Origin: Saposhnikovia divaricata | Taxonomy: Eukaryota; Streptophyta; Magnoliopsida; Apiales; Apiaceae | Direction of reading: 5' to 3' | Length of the DNA: 64,000 bases | Assembly (NCBI GenBank): GCA_036435485.1 | Contig: CM071600.1 | Coordinates: forward strand, 119,404,046 to 119,468,045 | Part shown: positions 44,406-58,436 of the stretch, in pieces | Position numbering within the stretch: the first letter of the stretch is position 1 | Layout of the letters: each line of letters opens with the position of its first letter | Position numbers and translations under genes: made by a program | The notes under the pieces: model-generated | The model's input: the letters and a program-made list of their open reading frames with translations, nothing else | Databases searched by the model: none | Told to the model about the DNA's origin: nothing

Positions 44406-47400
44406 TGTAAGAACCCAGATTTTGGGTGGAATTAAAACTTTTATGTATTTAATGATGTAATAATTGATATTTGGGAAAGAATGAATGGAATTCGACTTTA
44501 TTATGTTTATGTCTTGAAGAATGCTAAAGGGTGACAACATAGGTAAGAATAATCTATCTTCTAAGGGAATAAGATAGGGCAACTTCAAGCATGAGAATAC
44601 TCTCATGTCATCCAGATCGATAACGATTAATCCAGTAGTTCCGTAAAAAGGTTAAGGAACGATCGAAAGAGAATACGGACAATTATACAACCCTAAGAGA
44701 ACAAGTAAAGAATACAGAATGAATAGTGTTTTGGTGGGAGTACATAATAATATGAGACGACACTATATAGAAGTATTCGGAACGGATTTCCGAGTTCGTA
44801 TTAGTGATCCAGGGGGAAAATAAGTGTATGTAAAAGCTGTCGGATTCTGAAAAACCGCACTTTTATTTTCTCCGAGAGTTCCCTGGACACTGATAGCCTT
44901 AAGTATTTAACGAATGGATTAAAGGAATATAAAATGGAAAGTTAGAATGAAAGATGGAGAATGAAAGTATTAATATTAAAGAGGATTCCCGGTAAACCCT
45001 AATTAGAAATCCGTGAAATATTCTCACGAACGATCAATCGAAACGGGTAATAACCGGACACAGAAACAAGCAGAGGAAGCAAGAGTCTTGTGCAAGCTAC
45101 TAGTATAAATATCTAGTAACTAAACTAGAAGCGAGGAACTAGCACCTTAGAGGAAGAACTAAGTACTTAGCAAGTAACTACCTAGTTAAGCTTTAACCAC
45201 CATAAAACCAACACATGTCTTGCCATTTGAGCATCCAACACCTCATCACTTTATTAAAGTGACTTTTACAAGATATTATGTTGTAAGTGGATGAGAGTGA
45301 AGGAGATTAAAACACAAAAATCAAAAGAACCAAGCAACTCTCTCCCCCCCCCTTGCAAAGAAACCATTCGACCATTTCCATTAATTCCAAATCCAAACTC
45401 AACCTTCCCACCATTGTTTGTTCTTGAAATAATTAAGGTGAGTCTTACATTTCATAAAACTTATATCCTCAAAATCTTAGCTTCAAACTCATCCATTTCC
45501 ATTTTCAAATAAATCATTCAAGAGGAGCATGAATAGTGTTCTTCTTGAACTAACTTGGTTTTCTTGATTTTTCATGGTTGATATAGCAAGCATAATCACT
45601 CCTAAGGACCATACAAGGCTTATTAAGGCTATATCACTATCTAAGGAAGGTATAAAGCTCTTGAAACCCTAACCCTTGTTTGAGATTTAAGCATGTTTAT
45701 GATAGTTATAACTTAGTTATGGTTATGTTAAAGTTATAAGCATGATTATGTATGGATTTTGGATTAATGATGTAAATAGCTAGATGAACGGAAAGGCATT
45801 GCTTGGCCTCAGTTCATGTATATAAGTCATGTATATGTTGTTTGGGTTGGATGCTATGTTTATGGGAAGATTCGAAATTGATAGATATTCGATTTACAGC
45901 CGTTATAATGCCCGATTTTACAATACCATGTTTTGTATGCCATTTTCCATGTCGAACCCCTACTGTCCAGAGATCTTATCTGCCATGATAGGATAGGTAA
46001 TGTTCTAAGCTTCGTTTTGATATAAAGATCACGTGAAACGGACTTACGGTTTAGGATTTATGACCAAATTACTAAAAGAAGTTCGAATCCGTAAACGAAA
46101 GTTCGTAACTGAAATTGAACCCTCGTAAGCTATGTAACGTCATGGCGAATCTTGGTAAATAAATACTAGGGGTAAGAAGGAAGGTGTGAAAGAAAACCGT
46201 ATGTCAAAAAGAGCATTTTTCGATTTATTAAAAATGTTCGAGTCAAGGTTAAACGCGAACGAACCCCTAAAAGACGACTCTTTTATAACTTTGGTAAAAC
46301 ACTTAGAAAACGGGCGAAAAAACTCGGAGTATAATATTGGTTCGTAACGATCAACCTTAGAACTCATATGACTTAAGTATGTCCCAAGTATAAGTGCAGT
46401 GACATGTCGTATTAACGAACGAATGTCGGGTCGGATCAGTGACAATAAGTAATGCACAAAAAGGGGTATAACGAGATAACTCGAGAACGTGTTTCGATTT
46501 AAGTATAACTTAACTTTTAATATGTTGAGTGATTAATCCCGAATGCCTTGGCTATTTATAGATCACCAAGCTGAACCGGGACCCGCTACCACTACCCCTT
46601 ACCGTACTCGACTACCAGGCAAGTTTCAATTACCTTCTTTTAGGCTGTTGTTGTGATTGAATAAATATATATATGATTGCTGATATACATATGCCATTGC
46701 ATGCATGCCTACTTTCAAGTTGAATTGATATACTTGTTCCCTGAATGTAATTGTTGGCTTATAAGCTAGATAGTTATATATCAGTTATAAGCCGGTTATT
46801 GTAAGACCCTCATAGAAGGGCGTATACCTCTCATTAATCAAATATAGACCGGGAGTCAATATTCCTTGATATTTCGAGATTACCTCGGAGGAAAATATTT
46901 AAGTAAATATTTTCTATTATTTGGGCGACGAATATTATTTGAATATTCGTTCGAGACTAATTATTTTAACGATCCTTACTTCAAATAATTATTTGAACGT
47001 AACTATTCATCAAATAATATTTCTCAATATTCATTCAGAGTCGAATTGATTATCGACTATTATTTCAAATATTCTTCTAAAGATGAGACTATTAAATAAA
47101 TATTATTTGGATATTCCTTTAGAATATTATTTTATTAAATAAATATTACTTTTGAATATTCATTTAAGATATTAAATACTTGATGAACATTATTTAAATA
47201 TTCATCTGAAGCTTGATTTAATTATCGAATATTATCTCGAATATTCCTTAAGGCTTGGATTACTAAATGAATATTACTTGATATTCATTTAGGATATTAT
47301 TCATTAAATGAATATTACTTTTGAATATTCATTTAAATTCCTAATTAATTATGAATATTACCTTAAATATTCTTTTCAGGTCTTATTAATTAATGAATAT

Positions 47401-47937
47401 TGTTTTGAATATTCATTTAAATATTTATTTATTCAATAAATATTCCCCTGATATTTCTTCAGGAATTATTTTGAGAAATACTCTGATTAAAGATATTCTT
47501 TCATATTCCCAAATATTCTTTAAATATTTTAACTCAATAAATGTTTTCTGAATATTTATTCCATACTTAGAATAATCTCGATGAGGTTTATCTTCTTCGA
47601 TTATTACAGAAAATATTTCGAAGTCATATTATTATTAATCTTATATCAAGAAAGGTTCTCAGACATTATTCTTCTTTGAGTCTATCTCCTTAATAATAAG
47701 GGAACCTTACTTGGAAAATGTTATTTATCTTGTCGACTTCCCGGTCATAAAGTATTCCCTTCACCCGCAACTCGGGTGCTGTTGACTTATTAAGTCGTTG
47801 CTTACCTTCTCATCTTTCGAGGGGTAAGATTACTGGAACAAGTTGATATCCGTTACCAAGTAATAGCTTGGGAGTTATTGGTAAATTTTCCTTTCCAACT
47901 AGATACGACTACTTTGTGGAGTCTTATCAACAAGTAT
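44406..47937 (+). repeat. LTR of element I, left part
   Basis: Matches the reverse complement of 48907-52996 except for the absent 560-base segment. It contains a TATA-like site (CTATATAGAAG near 44764), a region with small ORFs disrupted between copies, and an AATATTC array (46880-47560). It ends at the TSD AGTAT (47933-47937) of H. Confidence 0.88.
46880..47560. repeat. AATATTC-rich degenerate array in LTR I
   Basis: Dozens of GAATATTC, AATATTCATTTA and TGAATATT words with 20-40-base spacing, so the array is self-complementary at short and long range. Equivalent arrays are in H at about 49290-49935 and 59790-60350. Confidence 0.85.
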
Positions 47938-50900
47938 TGTAACACCCCCAGATCCGGGGTCCGGGATCCGGTGGTTACGGTTTCCAATTCTGTCCACAAC
48001 AATTGAACTTTCCTTAACATAAAATAAATTACGTCTCTATAACCCAACACAACAATATAAAACACACCCGTTATAGTCCCAGAGATGAAATCAGAGTAAC
48101 AATCAAATTTTTATTAATCACATTATGAGTTCTTACAATCCAAAAGAATTTCAATATAAATACATACTCTTTGCCATCCATTTACATAAGTCATACTAGA
48201 CCATATTCTTGGTACTGAAAGAATAAATAAACCCTACCAATAGCTTCTTCTTCAGCTCTGGTAGTCTCATCGTCCTCGCCCGCGTCGAGTGCGCCTTGTG
48301 CGAGTCATCTGGTCTAGCTGTTGTTGTGATATAATAATAAAGCAAGGGTGAACAATAGCCCACCAACAATAATATATAACTGAACGATAATGTATAACAG
48401 TTCAAAAGTATCTTTCAAACCATATGCCATGCATTTACGGAAATGATGCCAGTATAATATGAACGATGAAGTTACAAGGTAACTTAAAGTATTTGTTTTT
48501 AGAAATATCTGCTACATCAAAGTAAGCGAGATATTCTTATTGTTATTAAGAGGAGGAACTTGCAAGAAAAGGTTACAATTCCAGTTATGACCCTTTTCCA
48601 ACTCTGCCAACAGTAATCATGTTGCAGGAAATAAATAAATTTGGATGATGAACCAATGATGGAGTATTCACCGCGCCCGCTGTTCCAATCTTGATGATCA
48701 GTCGAGATCGTACAGCTCAATTTAGATTTACTACCGGTAGAAGGAAGAACTGACGGCTTTACTTTTATACCGCCTTACTAGCTCTCCCCGGCCAACGGTT
48801 GGGCCAAAGGGGATGGACCGGCGCTACTCGGCCTCTTACACGACTCCTAGTTCAAATAGAATTCATGATTCTGAATGTAACGTTCGTCCCCCTTTCCCCA
48901 AGTATAATACTTGTTGATAAGACTCCACAAAGTAGTCGTATCTAATTGGAAAGGAAAATTTACCAATAGCTCCCAAGCGATTACTTGGTAACGGATATCA
49001 ACTTGTTCCAGTAATCTTACCCCTCGAAAGATGAGAAGGTAAGCGACGACTTAATAAGTCAACAGCACCCGAGTTGCGGGTGAAGGGAATACTTTATGAC
49101 CGGGAAGTCGACAAGATAAATAACATTTTCCAAGTAAGGTTCCCTTATTATTAAGGAGATAGACTCAAAGAAGAATGATGTCTGAGAACCTTTCTTGATA
49201 TAAAATTAATAATAATATGACTCCGAGATATTTTCTACAATAATCGAAGAAGATAAACCTTATCGAGATTATTCTAAGTATGGAATAAATATTCAGAGAA
49301 TATTTATTGAGTTAAAATATTTAAAGAATATTTGGGAATATGAAAGAATATCTTTAATCAGAGTATTTCTCAAAATAATCCCTGAAGAAATATCAGGAGA
49401 ATATTTATTGAATAAATAAATATTTAAATGAATATTCAAAACAATATTCATTAATTAATAAGACCTGAAAAGAATATTTAAGGTAATATTCATAATTAAT
49501 TAGGAATTTAAATGAATATTCAAAAGTAATATTCATTTAATGAATAATATCCTAAATGAATATCAAGTAATATTCATTTAGTAATCCAAGCCTTAAGGAA
49601 TATTCGAGATAATATTCGATAATTAAATCAAGCTTCAGATGAATATTAAAATAATATTCATCAAGTATTTAATATCTTAAATGAATATCCAAAAGTAATA
49701 TTTATTTAATAAAATAATATTCTAAAAGAATATCCAAATAATATTCATTTAGTAGTCTCATCTTTAGAAGAATATTCGAAATAATAATCGATAATCAATT
49801 CGACTCTGAATGAATATTGAGAAATATTATTCGTTGAATAGTTACGTTCAAATAATTATTTGAAGTAAGGATCGTTAAAATAATTAGTCTCGAACGAATA
49901 TTCAAATAATATTCGTCGCCCAAATAATAGAAAATATTTACTTAAATATTTTCCTCCGAGGTAATCTCGATATATCAAGGAATATGACTTCCGGTCTATT
50001 TTGATTAATAAGATGTATACGCCCTTCTATGAGGGTCTTACAATAACCGGCTTATAACTGATATATAACTATCTAGCTTATAAGCCAACAATAACATTCC
50101 GGGAACAAGTATATCAATTCAACTTGAAAGTAGGCATGCATGCAATGGCATATGTATATCAGCAATCATATATATATATATATATTTATTCAATCACAAC
50201 AACAGCCTAAAAGAAGGGAATTGAAACTTGTCTGGTAGTCGAGTACGGTAAGGGGTAGTGGTAGTGGGTCCCGGTTCAGCTTGGTGATCTATAAATAGCC
50301 AAGGCATTCGGGATTAATCACTTAACATATTAAAAGTTAAGTTATACTTAATTCGAAACACGTTCTCGAGTTATCTCGTTATATCCCTTTTAGTGGATTA
50401 CTTTTATCACTGATCCGACCCGACATTCGTTCGTTAATACAACATGTCATTGTACTTATACTTGGGACATACTTAAGTCATATGAGTTCTAAGGTCGATC
50501 GTTACGAACCAATACTATACTCCGAGTTTTATCGCCCATTTTCTAAGTGTTTTACCGAAGTTATAAAAGAGTCGTCTTTTAGGGGTTCGTTCGCGTTTAA
50601 CCTCGACTCGAACATTTTTAATAAATCGAAAAATGATCCTTTTGACATACGGTTTTCTTTCACACCTTCCTTTTTACCTTTAGTATTTATTTACCAAGAT
50701 TCGCCATGACGTTACATAGTTTACGAGGGTTCAATTACAGTTACGAACTTTCGTTTACGGATTCGAACTACTTTTAGTAATTTGGTCATAAATCCTAAAC
50801 CGTAAGTCCGTTTCACGTGATCTTTATATCAAAACGAAGCTTAGAACATTACCTATCCTATCATGGCAGATAAGGTCTCTGGACAGTAGGGGTTCGACAT

Positions 50901-52996
50901 GGAAAATGGCATATAAAACATGGTATTGTAAAATCGGGCATTATAACGGCTGTAAATCGAATATCTACCAATTTCGAATCTTCCCATAAACATAGTATCC
51001 AACCCAAACAACATATACATGTTATTTAACCATGAACTAAGGCCAAGCAATGCCTTTCCGTTACTCTAAACTATTTTATCCTCTTATATCAACATATCAC
51101 TACATAAGCATGCTTTACTTATTACCATAATCATACAAATCTAAATTCTCATCAAGAACATCATTAAACATAAAGTAAGGCCTAGGGTTTCAAGAGTGTT
51201 ATACCTTCCTTGAGGTGTGTATGCACTTAGTAAGCCTTGTATAGTCCTTGTATAGCCTCCATGAAGCTTGGATCATCAACCAAAATCAAGATTCAAGAAT
51301 TTTGTTCTTGAGGTTACTATTCATCCTCCACTTTCTTGATTTTTTTGAAAATGGAAAAAGTGGTGTTTGGGGCTAAGATTTCTAGGGTTTCATTTTTATG
51401 AAATATAGGATCTATGATAAATTTTTGGAGATCAAACAATGGTGGGAAGGATGATTTTGTTCTTGGAATTAAGATGAAAGCCGAATGAAGCTTTCTTGCA
51501 AGGGGGAAAGAGTTTTGCTTGGTTACTTTGCTCTCATCCAATATTACTTGCATTATTATGAAAATATCTAGCATAAAGTGGCTTTAATAAAGTGCCCATG
51601 TCATTGCATGCATCATCCTTGCCAAGTGTTGGTATTTAGTGGTGTTTGATGACATGATCAAGCTAAGTACTTGGTTGTCTTTCTAATCTTGCTAGTTACT
51701 CTTGTAACTACTTAGTTACTTGAGGTTATCCACTAACACATGCATGCATCTTGATCCCCTGCTTGTTTCTTTGTCCGGTTATTGCTCAATTCATTGATCG
51801 TTCGGAGGAATACCTCGAAGATTTCTAATTAGGGTTTTACCGGAAACCGTCTTAATATTTATACTTTCATTTTCCATCTTTCATTCTAACTTTCCAATTT
51901 ATATTCCTTAAATCCATTCGTTAAATACTTAAGGCTATCAGTGTCCAGGGAACTCTCGGAGAAAATAAAAGTGCGGTTTTTCAGAATCCGACAGCTTTTA
52001 CATACACTTATTTTCCCCCTGGATCACTAATACGAACTCGGAAATCCGTTCTGAATGCTTCTATATAGTGTCGTCTCATATTATTATATACTCCCACCAA
52101 AACACTATTCATTCTGTATTCTTTACTTGTTCTCTTAGGGTGGTACAATTGTCCGTATTCTCTTTCGATCGTTCCTTATCCTGTTTACGGAACTACTGGA
52201 TTAATCGTTACCGATCAGGATGACATGAGAATATTCTCCTGCTTGAAATTGCCATATCTTATTCCCTTAGAAGATAGATTATTCTTACCTATGTTGTTAC
52301 CCTTTAGCATTCTTCAAGACATAGAAATAATAAAGTCGAATTCCATTCATTCTTTCCAAATATCAATTATTACATTGTAGCCATAACCACTCCTCAGTGG
52401 TTTCCTACCTTTATTCTTAAATCAAATATAATAACATCCCAAAATATCAAATCCTCAAAGTTAATATCTCAATTCTTGGATTATAATAATATTTAATCCA
52501 CTGTCCGGACAAATATTATACCGAAAATAATTTGGAATTTCTGAATTCCGATCGTCTCTGCATTCACTCATTTCCTCCGCGTATTACTAATATGACGTCG
52601 AAACATCCATATCACGTCCCGTACATAGGGTGGAGTGAAAAGTTTTCCAACTTACAATATCACTATTCATCCACCAAATTACTATGCACGTACAGGAAAC
52701 ACTATGCACGTACGGGAAATACTATGCACGTACTCATTTCCCTTCAAGGATCCATTAGCTCCTTTCTGGATGGTAGATTATTCTTATCTAGGTCCTCAAC
52801 CATCGAATTACTATATTCTGACAATATACCAATGCATCAGGATCATTGTCCAAAGCAATATCCATTCATTACAATCATTGTTCTTTGAAACCACCATACA
52901 TTAGAGCTGGTGACCTTGTTGTCGGAATCATTGTTCCTCATTTTGTCATTACTTAATAAAAAGTTTTAATTATATCCAAAATTTGGGGTTCTTACA
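47938..52996 (-). repeat. Left LTR of element H (its 3' LTR)
   Basis: 5059 bp. On the minus strand it starts TGTAAGAACCCCAAATTTTG at 52996 and ends ...GGGGGTGTTACA at 47938. It contains the AATATTC array (49290-49935), a TATA-like CTATATAGAAG on minus near 52065, and small ORFs judged non-genic. A 75-codon plus-strand (antisense) frame at 50482-50709 is shared with I. Confidence 0.93.
50482..50709 (+). other. Short antisense ORF inside H/I LTRs, not called as a gene
   Basis: 75 codons starting MSSKVDRYEPILYSEF. The homologous frame in LTR I is open on the minus strand (46140-46370) with a few amino-acid changes, but the third copy (from about 60890) has an in-frame TAA. No recognised domain. 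Probably chance openness of an LTR segment. Confidence 0.3.
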
Positions 52997-53013
52997 GTCT
53001 CCCCTCCTTAAAA
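52997..53013 (-). other. Polypurine tract of element H
   Basis: On the minus strand TTTTAAGGAGGGGAGAC directly abuts the LTR start TGTAAGAACCCC. The preceding GGGACGGAATCC context is typical of gypsy elements. Confidence 0.85.
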
Positions 53014-56000
53014 GGATTCCGTCCCGGAATCAGGTAGGAAGCAAAGAGTCGTTTGCCTGTCGTTCACTCTTTAGCTTCCCGGTCAATTCTTAGTCGTTCT
53101 ACCCTTCCTCAGCACATCTTCTAGTGCTACAATTCATACTTTATCCTTTTTCCATCAACGTTGCTACTTTTCGTACAACTCACTATCCGGGTTATACTCT
53201 TACTCAGCCTTATCCTTATTGATACCTGCAGTAACATTGGTATCACTATCACCCTACGATTCGGAGGTAACCTCGCTCGTACTGTGCATTTCCTGATCGC
53301 TTTAATCTTCACAATCTCGATCAATATAGAGAAGTGGAAAGATTTATTGAGAGATCACTATGATCAATTGAACATTTGTTATATTGCATAGTTAGTACAG
53401 AAGGGGGCCAGCCTTTAGTACTTGACAAGCAATTAAACAAGTCATGGCATTCCACTTAGACTTCTATCACATAGACAGATAGTCACGTAGCAGTACCTCC
53501 CCTCCTAAAAGGGTTGTTCTTCTCAATTCATAAAGAAGATGAATAAGAGAGAAGAAGAGAAAAGAGTTCTAAAGGATTATAGAAAGCTTTCATGATTGTA
53601 GAATATCATACTCAGAATTTACCTCTGAACTATAGAGGTTTATCAAAGAAGAAATTAATCATAATTATATCCAATACTATTTGATCGCAATCTCACGTGT
53701 CAACATATCTTGCTGCTTTGTCCATTATTCTATGGACAAATACTCTTGTTCAATCTTAGCGATACTCACAGTCGGGAAATCCTTCAACCTTTCAGGTTAA
53801 ATCTTAGATTTCTCACTTGACATCATTATTACTGACATCCCATATCATGTTACTAGCTTTTTCATAACTATAATATTGACACTATCAGGTTGTCATCCTG
53901 AGAATTCATTAGAAAACCCATTCATAACATTCCTTGCTTCTCATTCCATAGTTGCTTCCCCAGCCTTTTCTTTATCAATCACATCCTTCTTATTAGCTGA
54001 TTCTTACTCATTTCTATTATTTACTTTCACCTTCCCCTCTTTATTGAGACACCTTTTTGCACTTGGTACCTCCTTATCGGTATTCCGTCTCATTTATTCT
54101 ATAATCATCACGTTATTTCAATTTAAACTTTCCGAAATGAATCTGGCCCGATTCCTTTAACTTAGATTCATATAATCTACTTCTGCCAACCTTGTTTCTC
54201 ATTATTTGTTCTTTTCTATCCGTGGTTTTCCACAGGTTGTCTTTCATAAGTCAGACCAGGTCGTATATCTACATGCTCGTACTCCTATCATCTGTTGAAC
54301 ATCTGCATTTTACTGGCGTAGCCTGGCCACATGAAAACCCGTTATGACCGTGCTATAATTTTGGGGGTAAGGCTGGCTCGAATACCGTCGTCCGAACACT
54401 TTAAACTCTCAAGCGGCCCAATAAGTCTTGGGCTCAACCGCCCTTCCCTCCAATTCTCATTAATTCTTTCTACGGGAATACGTTTAGCATCACGAATTAT
54501 CAACCTCATATTCTCTATCTTGGTTGTGCAGAAGTACACTAACACAAACTTGCTTGTCATTCATCAACATGCCATTTAGCTTATCAATAGCAGCACTTTC
54601 TTTATCTTTACGTTGTCATCTCCTTTCTTAGAAGAATCACCATCGCTTGTTGTTTACGTAGTGCGTTAATAGCTAACCCTACGGGTTTCAAATCCCTTAG
54701 GGAGACAAAGTAATCATTATTTCTTATCCATAAGGAACACTTCCTGAACTTGATGTAGATGTAACGTGAAGCAGATAGAATTGCAGAAGAGTTTCAAGCA
54801 TCGCAGCTAGGTCCGGTTGATGAAACTATCACTTATGCATCTTCTATAAAAGACTGGAAACTTAACGGTTTACTTCATCAATTTTGTACCATGGTCCTGG
54901 TTTGCCTCAAAACGGGACCTTCTAAGGTACATAATATGCTTAAGACTCCATCAGGAATCGAATCTTTACTTAAACTATTTTTACTGTTAATTCTTGCACA
55001 GTCATCAGAAGGAATGTAAATTCCTCCATTCCGATATGACCTTCAAGGTCCTTCCAAATATCATCATGTTTCTTCGGTATGAACATTTGTAATTATTCCT
55101 TTATACTTAGATTGTCGGCCACCTCATTGGCCTTTCTTGATGATAATGATTTCTTGTAACCCATGTTTTCTGGGTACATTCCAGCTCAAGTTTTTCTACC
55201 TCATTCCCATCACTGTTGGGTTAAAGCATTCTCCCTTAAGCTCTGCTGAAGGAGAAAATATAACTATCAGTCATTTCCATAAGTCATTGCTTCCACCTAC
55301 CCGTGGGAACTTTATCACGTTTATTCCCAATCCTACTCAGGATACTTCTTTTCTTAGTTCTTTCTTTATCTTAGGATAATCTCAACCTTTATAGGTTCAA
55401 CCCATACTTCCTCAGGGTTTCATACATGCCTCATCTGGCATTATTGTTACGATGTCATACATTCCTTACCAAACTTCCATTTTTGAAGTTCGGAATATTA
55501 CCCTTTTTTCCTTGTAAGGTTTCGTAGGCCATCCTTATCATTCCTCCGGTATTTTCTGGGTACCGGGTATATCAAAATGTCATTGATCAATACTCTAATA
55601 ATTCTATCTATGTTCTTTCCAGAACTCTTTTTAATAATCCTTACCGGTCATTGTTGCCTTAGCAAGTCCAACTCATATCATCTGAAGTCATAATGTCGTT
55701 ATTAGGGTTAATGCCACCCCTTGTGCATTCCCCAGGGTTTGTCTTAATTTATGGATATCCTATCCTTAATTCAACTGCCAAGGAATTCTTGCATCTTATA
55801 ATTGGCAATCAGATCATGTATCCTTAATAAAGGTCTCTTTTCAATCATTCTAATTTGATAATCGATCGGTGGTTTAATGCCACCCTCTTCTTTCAGATAG
55901 TTGTCAGCCTATTTGGCCTTCCAAAAAGGCAACGTATGCCTATCTCTTCTCTTACCGAACTTGTTAATGGTAGCAAGGATGTTCTGGAAGATATTGGTCG

Positions 56001-58420
56001 AGTTCAACGTGAATCTCTTAGTGCTTATCGTTCTTCGCAAAGGTACTTGCCTCATACAAAATTCCTACAGCATACTGTTCAATTTCTGACCTTTTCTATA
56101 CCCTCTTCATATACCTTCATTGTTTACTTTCCTCCGTCATAATATATTCATGGTATTCATGATACCCTAACATCATACATCTCAAGTCACTATACTTCCA
56201 TTTTACTCGAAATCTTGGACAACCATATACACATGAGTCACTTTAGTACGGGTGACCCCATCCCAAAAAGGTCTAGTGAATTCCCAATCAAAACATGGGT
56301 TGTTCGGCAGAAGATTCAAACGATCTCATTAATGTTTCCTTTATATCAGAAGCCCTTGCAGTCGGTGCTTTCTTAGAAGCAACCCTGCTTTGTCTTTTCA
56401 TTGCTGGTCTAGTCACTTTATAGTCCGTTGTGACTTGGCCTCAACTGGCCACACATAAAAATATATGATTTTAGGGGTTGGCTAATAGCATTACTTTTCT
56501 AGCAATTGCCGGCATAGTGCCTTCTTCTTTGATACCTTTCTACCTTTCCAAAACTTTACTCCATATAAGTCTTAATCGACTACTCGGCACCGTCTCCGGT
56601 CACCTTTCCTCCACTTTTATCTTTTCAACTATTCTTATCAATCCTGCGTGCCACACAAGCTTACCATTCCTGGCATAACAGCATTTTCATTTAAGTCAAT
56701 CCTGGAATTTCTCAGTCCGGCTGGTTTCTTACTTACATTTCCTATTTTCGTCCAATCTCACTTCATCATTTTATCACTACCGTCGATTGTAATGCTCAGG
56801 GTCCGTTTACTAACCCATTTTACAGCATCCTTACCCAAATCACAGGGTTTGCTCCAATTTTTACTCTCTTCCATGACATTCTCTGATAATCAGAAAGACA
56901 AGGTTTGCCAAAATTCACCGAATTCCTTTCCAGAGTCAGGGAAATTTTGATCAATCTACCCACCTACTGGTAACATTAAGGAGACCAGTTTCGAAACCTG
57001 AAGAATAGTTCTATGAACCTCCAAGCAGGTGGAATCATAAGCAGTCGTAGTTAACGAAATAATCATCATCAGATTGGAAGTTTACCCACTGGAGAGGAAT
57101 CAATTATATCCATCCCTTAGAAGGGAATCAATAGTTTCAAACTGAAACATGTCACAACGTCCTGATATTCAATACTACCAAATGTCGGTCTACCCAACCC
57201 TTTATGTGAAGCGTCATTGGAAGCACAAAGTCTCCTTTTTCCATTAAGCAGTGCCAGCTCTTGGTCATTACCAATTTCACCTTTTAGCTCCAGGAAGATT
57301 TTCTCACATTTTTCTCTTTAACTGCTGATCGTATTACTTGATCTATTATAATTCCGTGTCGGAGTAAACTTAAGGTAACTACTATAATCCATTCAAAGAG
57401 AAGAAGGAATTTAATATTCCTCTGAATCACATGCATCTAACGTTTCTGGTTCATCATTTAACTGAGTTGAATTAACTCTATACTCAGTCTCTGGCAGTAG
57501 TCTCATTACGAGTTCATCTTGACTCACTGGTCTTATCTTCCGTTAGGTTCTGAGATCATTGTCTTGCTTACTACTTCCTTATATAACTTTACCCAATCAT
57601 GCTATCACTTCCCAATGTCTTTACTTTCTAAATGATTCATTCATAAAATGAACATTTTCCTTAATAAAACCACCTTATTAACCTCAATTTGGTTCCATAA
57701 TTTACACCCTACGACACCTGCCTTCTCATGGCGAATTATTACTGACCATAATCATACTAATTCATTTATCAAATGATATGTCACTTACTGCCTCCTTCTC
57801 AACTATTCCTAGGGACTCTGCCCCTCGCCCTAAATTGATGTCTTTGATAATCATACATCCCTCTAGCTCTTTCTTTGTTAAGATGAAAATCTCTAAGGAT
57901 TCTCATCTATTTCCGTATAAGATCTCAAGTAATTCTTCCAATCCTTCTTTCTTGCTAGTACTACATCTGGCAGTCCGGTTATGAATTCAACATGCATCTT
58001 CAGATCTCTTAATAATATCTCGGTTCTTTATACTCACTTTTCTGAGCACCATATCTTAATCATCACAGTCATTCTGGCTGCGACCCTCATTACCCATGGG
58101 TAAGCTCCTTATCCTAACAGGATTTTCCTTATCTGCTGGAACCTCTTCCGGGTCTCCAGTAGGGTACTCCATCGAATTACCCGCTGATCTGCAGCATATA
58201 AAGCATCATCGCGCTGTTGCTCGTATGCCTCAAGGTCAGTCGCCTTACTCGTCGATACGATATCGAGCTAAGTTACTATCATTATACTTACGAGTTCCCA
58301 TAAGGGTTTTATATGTCATCACTACATTAAGTAGTCCGACTATGAACTTGGCAAGAGTTCTTATTATCTTATTGAATTTATTGTTTTAACGTCACCTCAT
58401 CTCTGGGGTTTATAATGTAC
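53014..58420 (-). pseudogene. Decayed gypsy gag-pol interior of element H
   Basis: No long ORF. Minus-strand translation of 55561-55620 gives DRIIRVLINDILIYP, a decayed form of the gypsy reverse-transcriptase active site (consensus FIDDILIYS) in which the first aspartate is asparagine. About 110 bases further, near 55470-55500, TSKMEVW corresponds to the SKCEFW block that follows it in the family. Upstream (near 55830-55880) PPIDYQIRM may be the PI..PYRM block. The protease, RNase H, integrase and gag could not be located with confidence. The interior is not functional; the clade within gypsy (Tekay/Del-like by LTR and polypurine-tract style) is only a guess. Confidence 0.65.
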
Positions 58421-58432
58421 GCTCTGATACCA
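58421..58432 (-). other. Primer-binding site of element H
   Basis: Plus-strand GCTCTGATACCA, four bases from the LTR boundary at 58437; exact complement of the initiator Met-tRNA end. Confidence 0.9.
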
Positions 58433-58436
58433 CTTC

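Noticed and set aside
52532..52888. 118-codon frame in the H LTR, repeated at 62940
   Set aside because: Present through LTR duplication, no domain, includes tandem CTATGCACGTAC words.
58421..58432. tRNA gene near the GCTCTGATACCA words
   Set aside because: Only the 12-base primer complement is present; no tRNA body.
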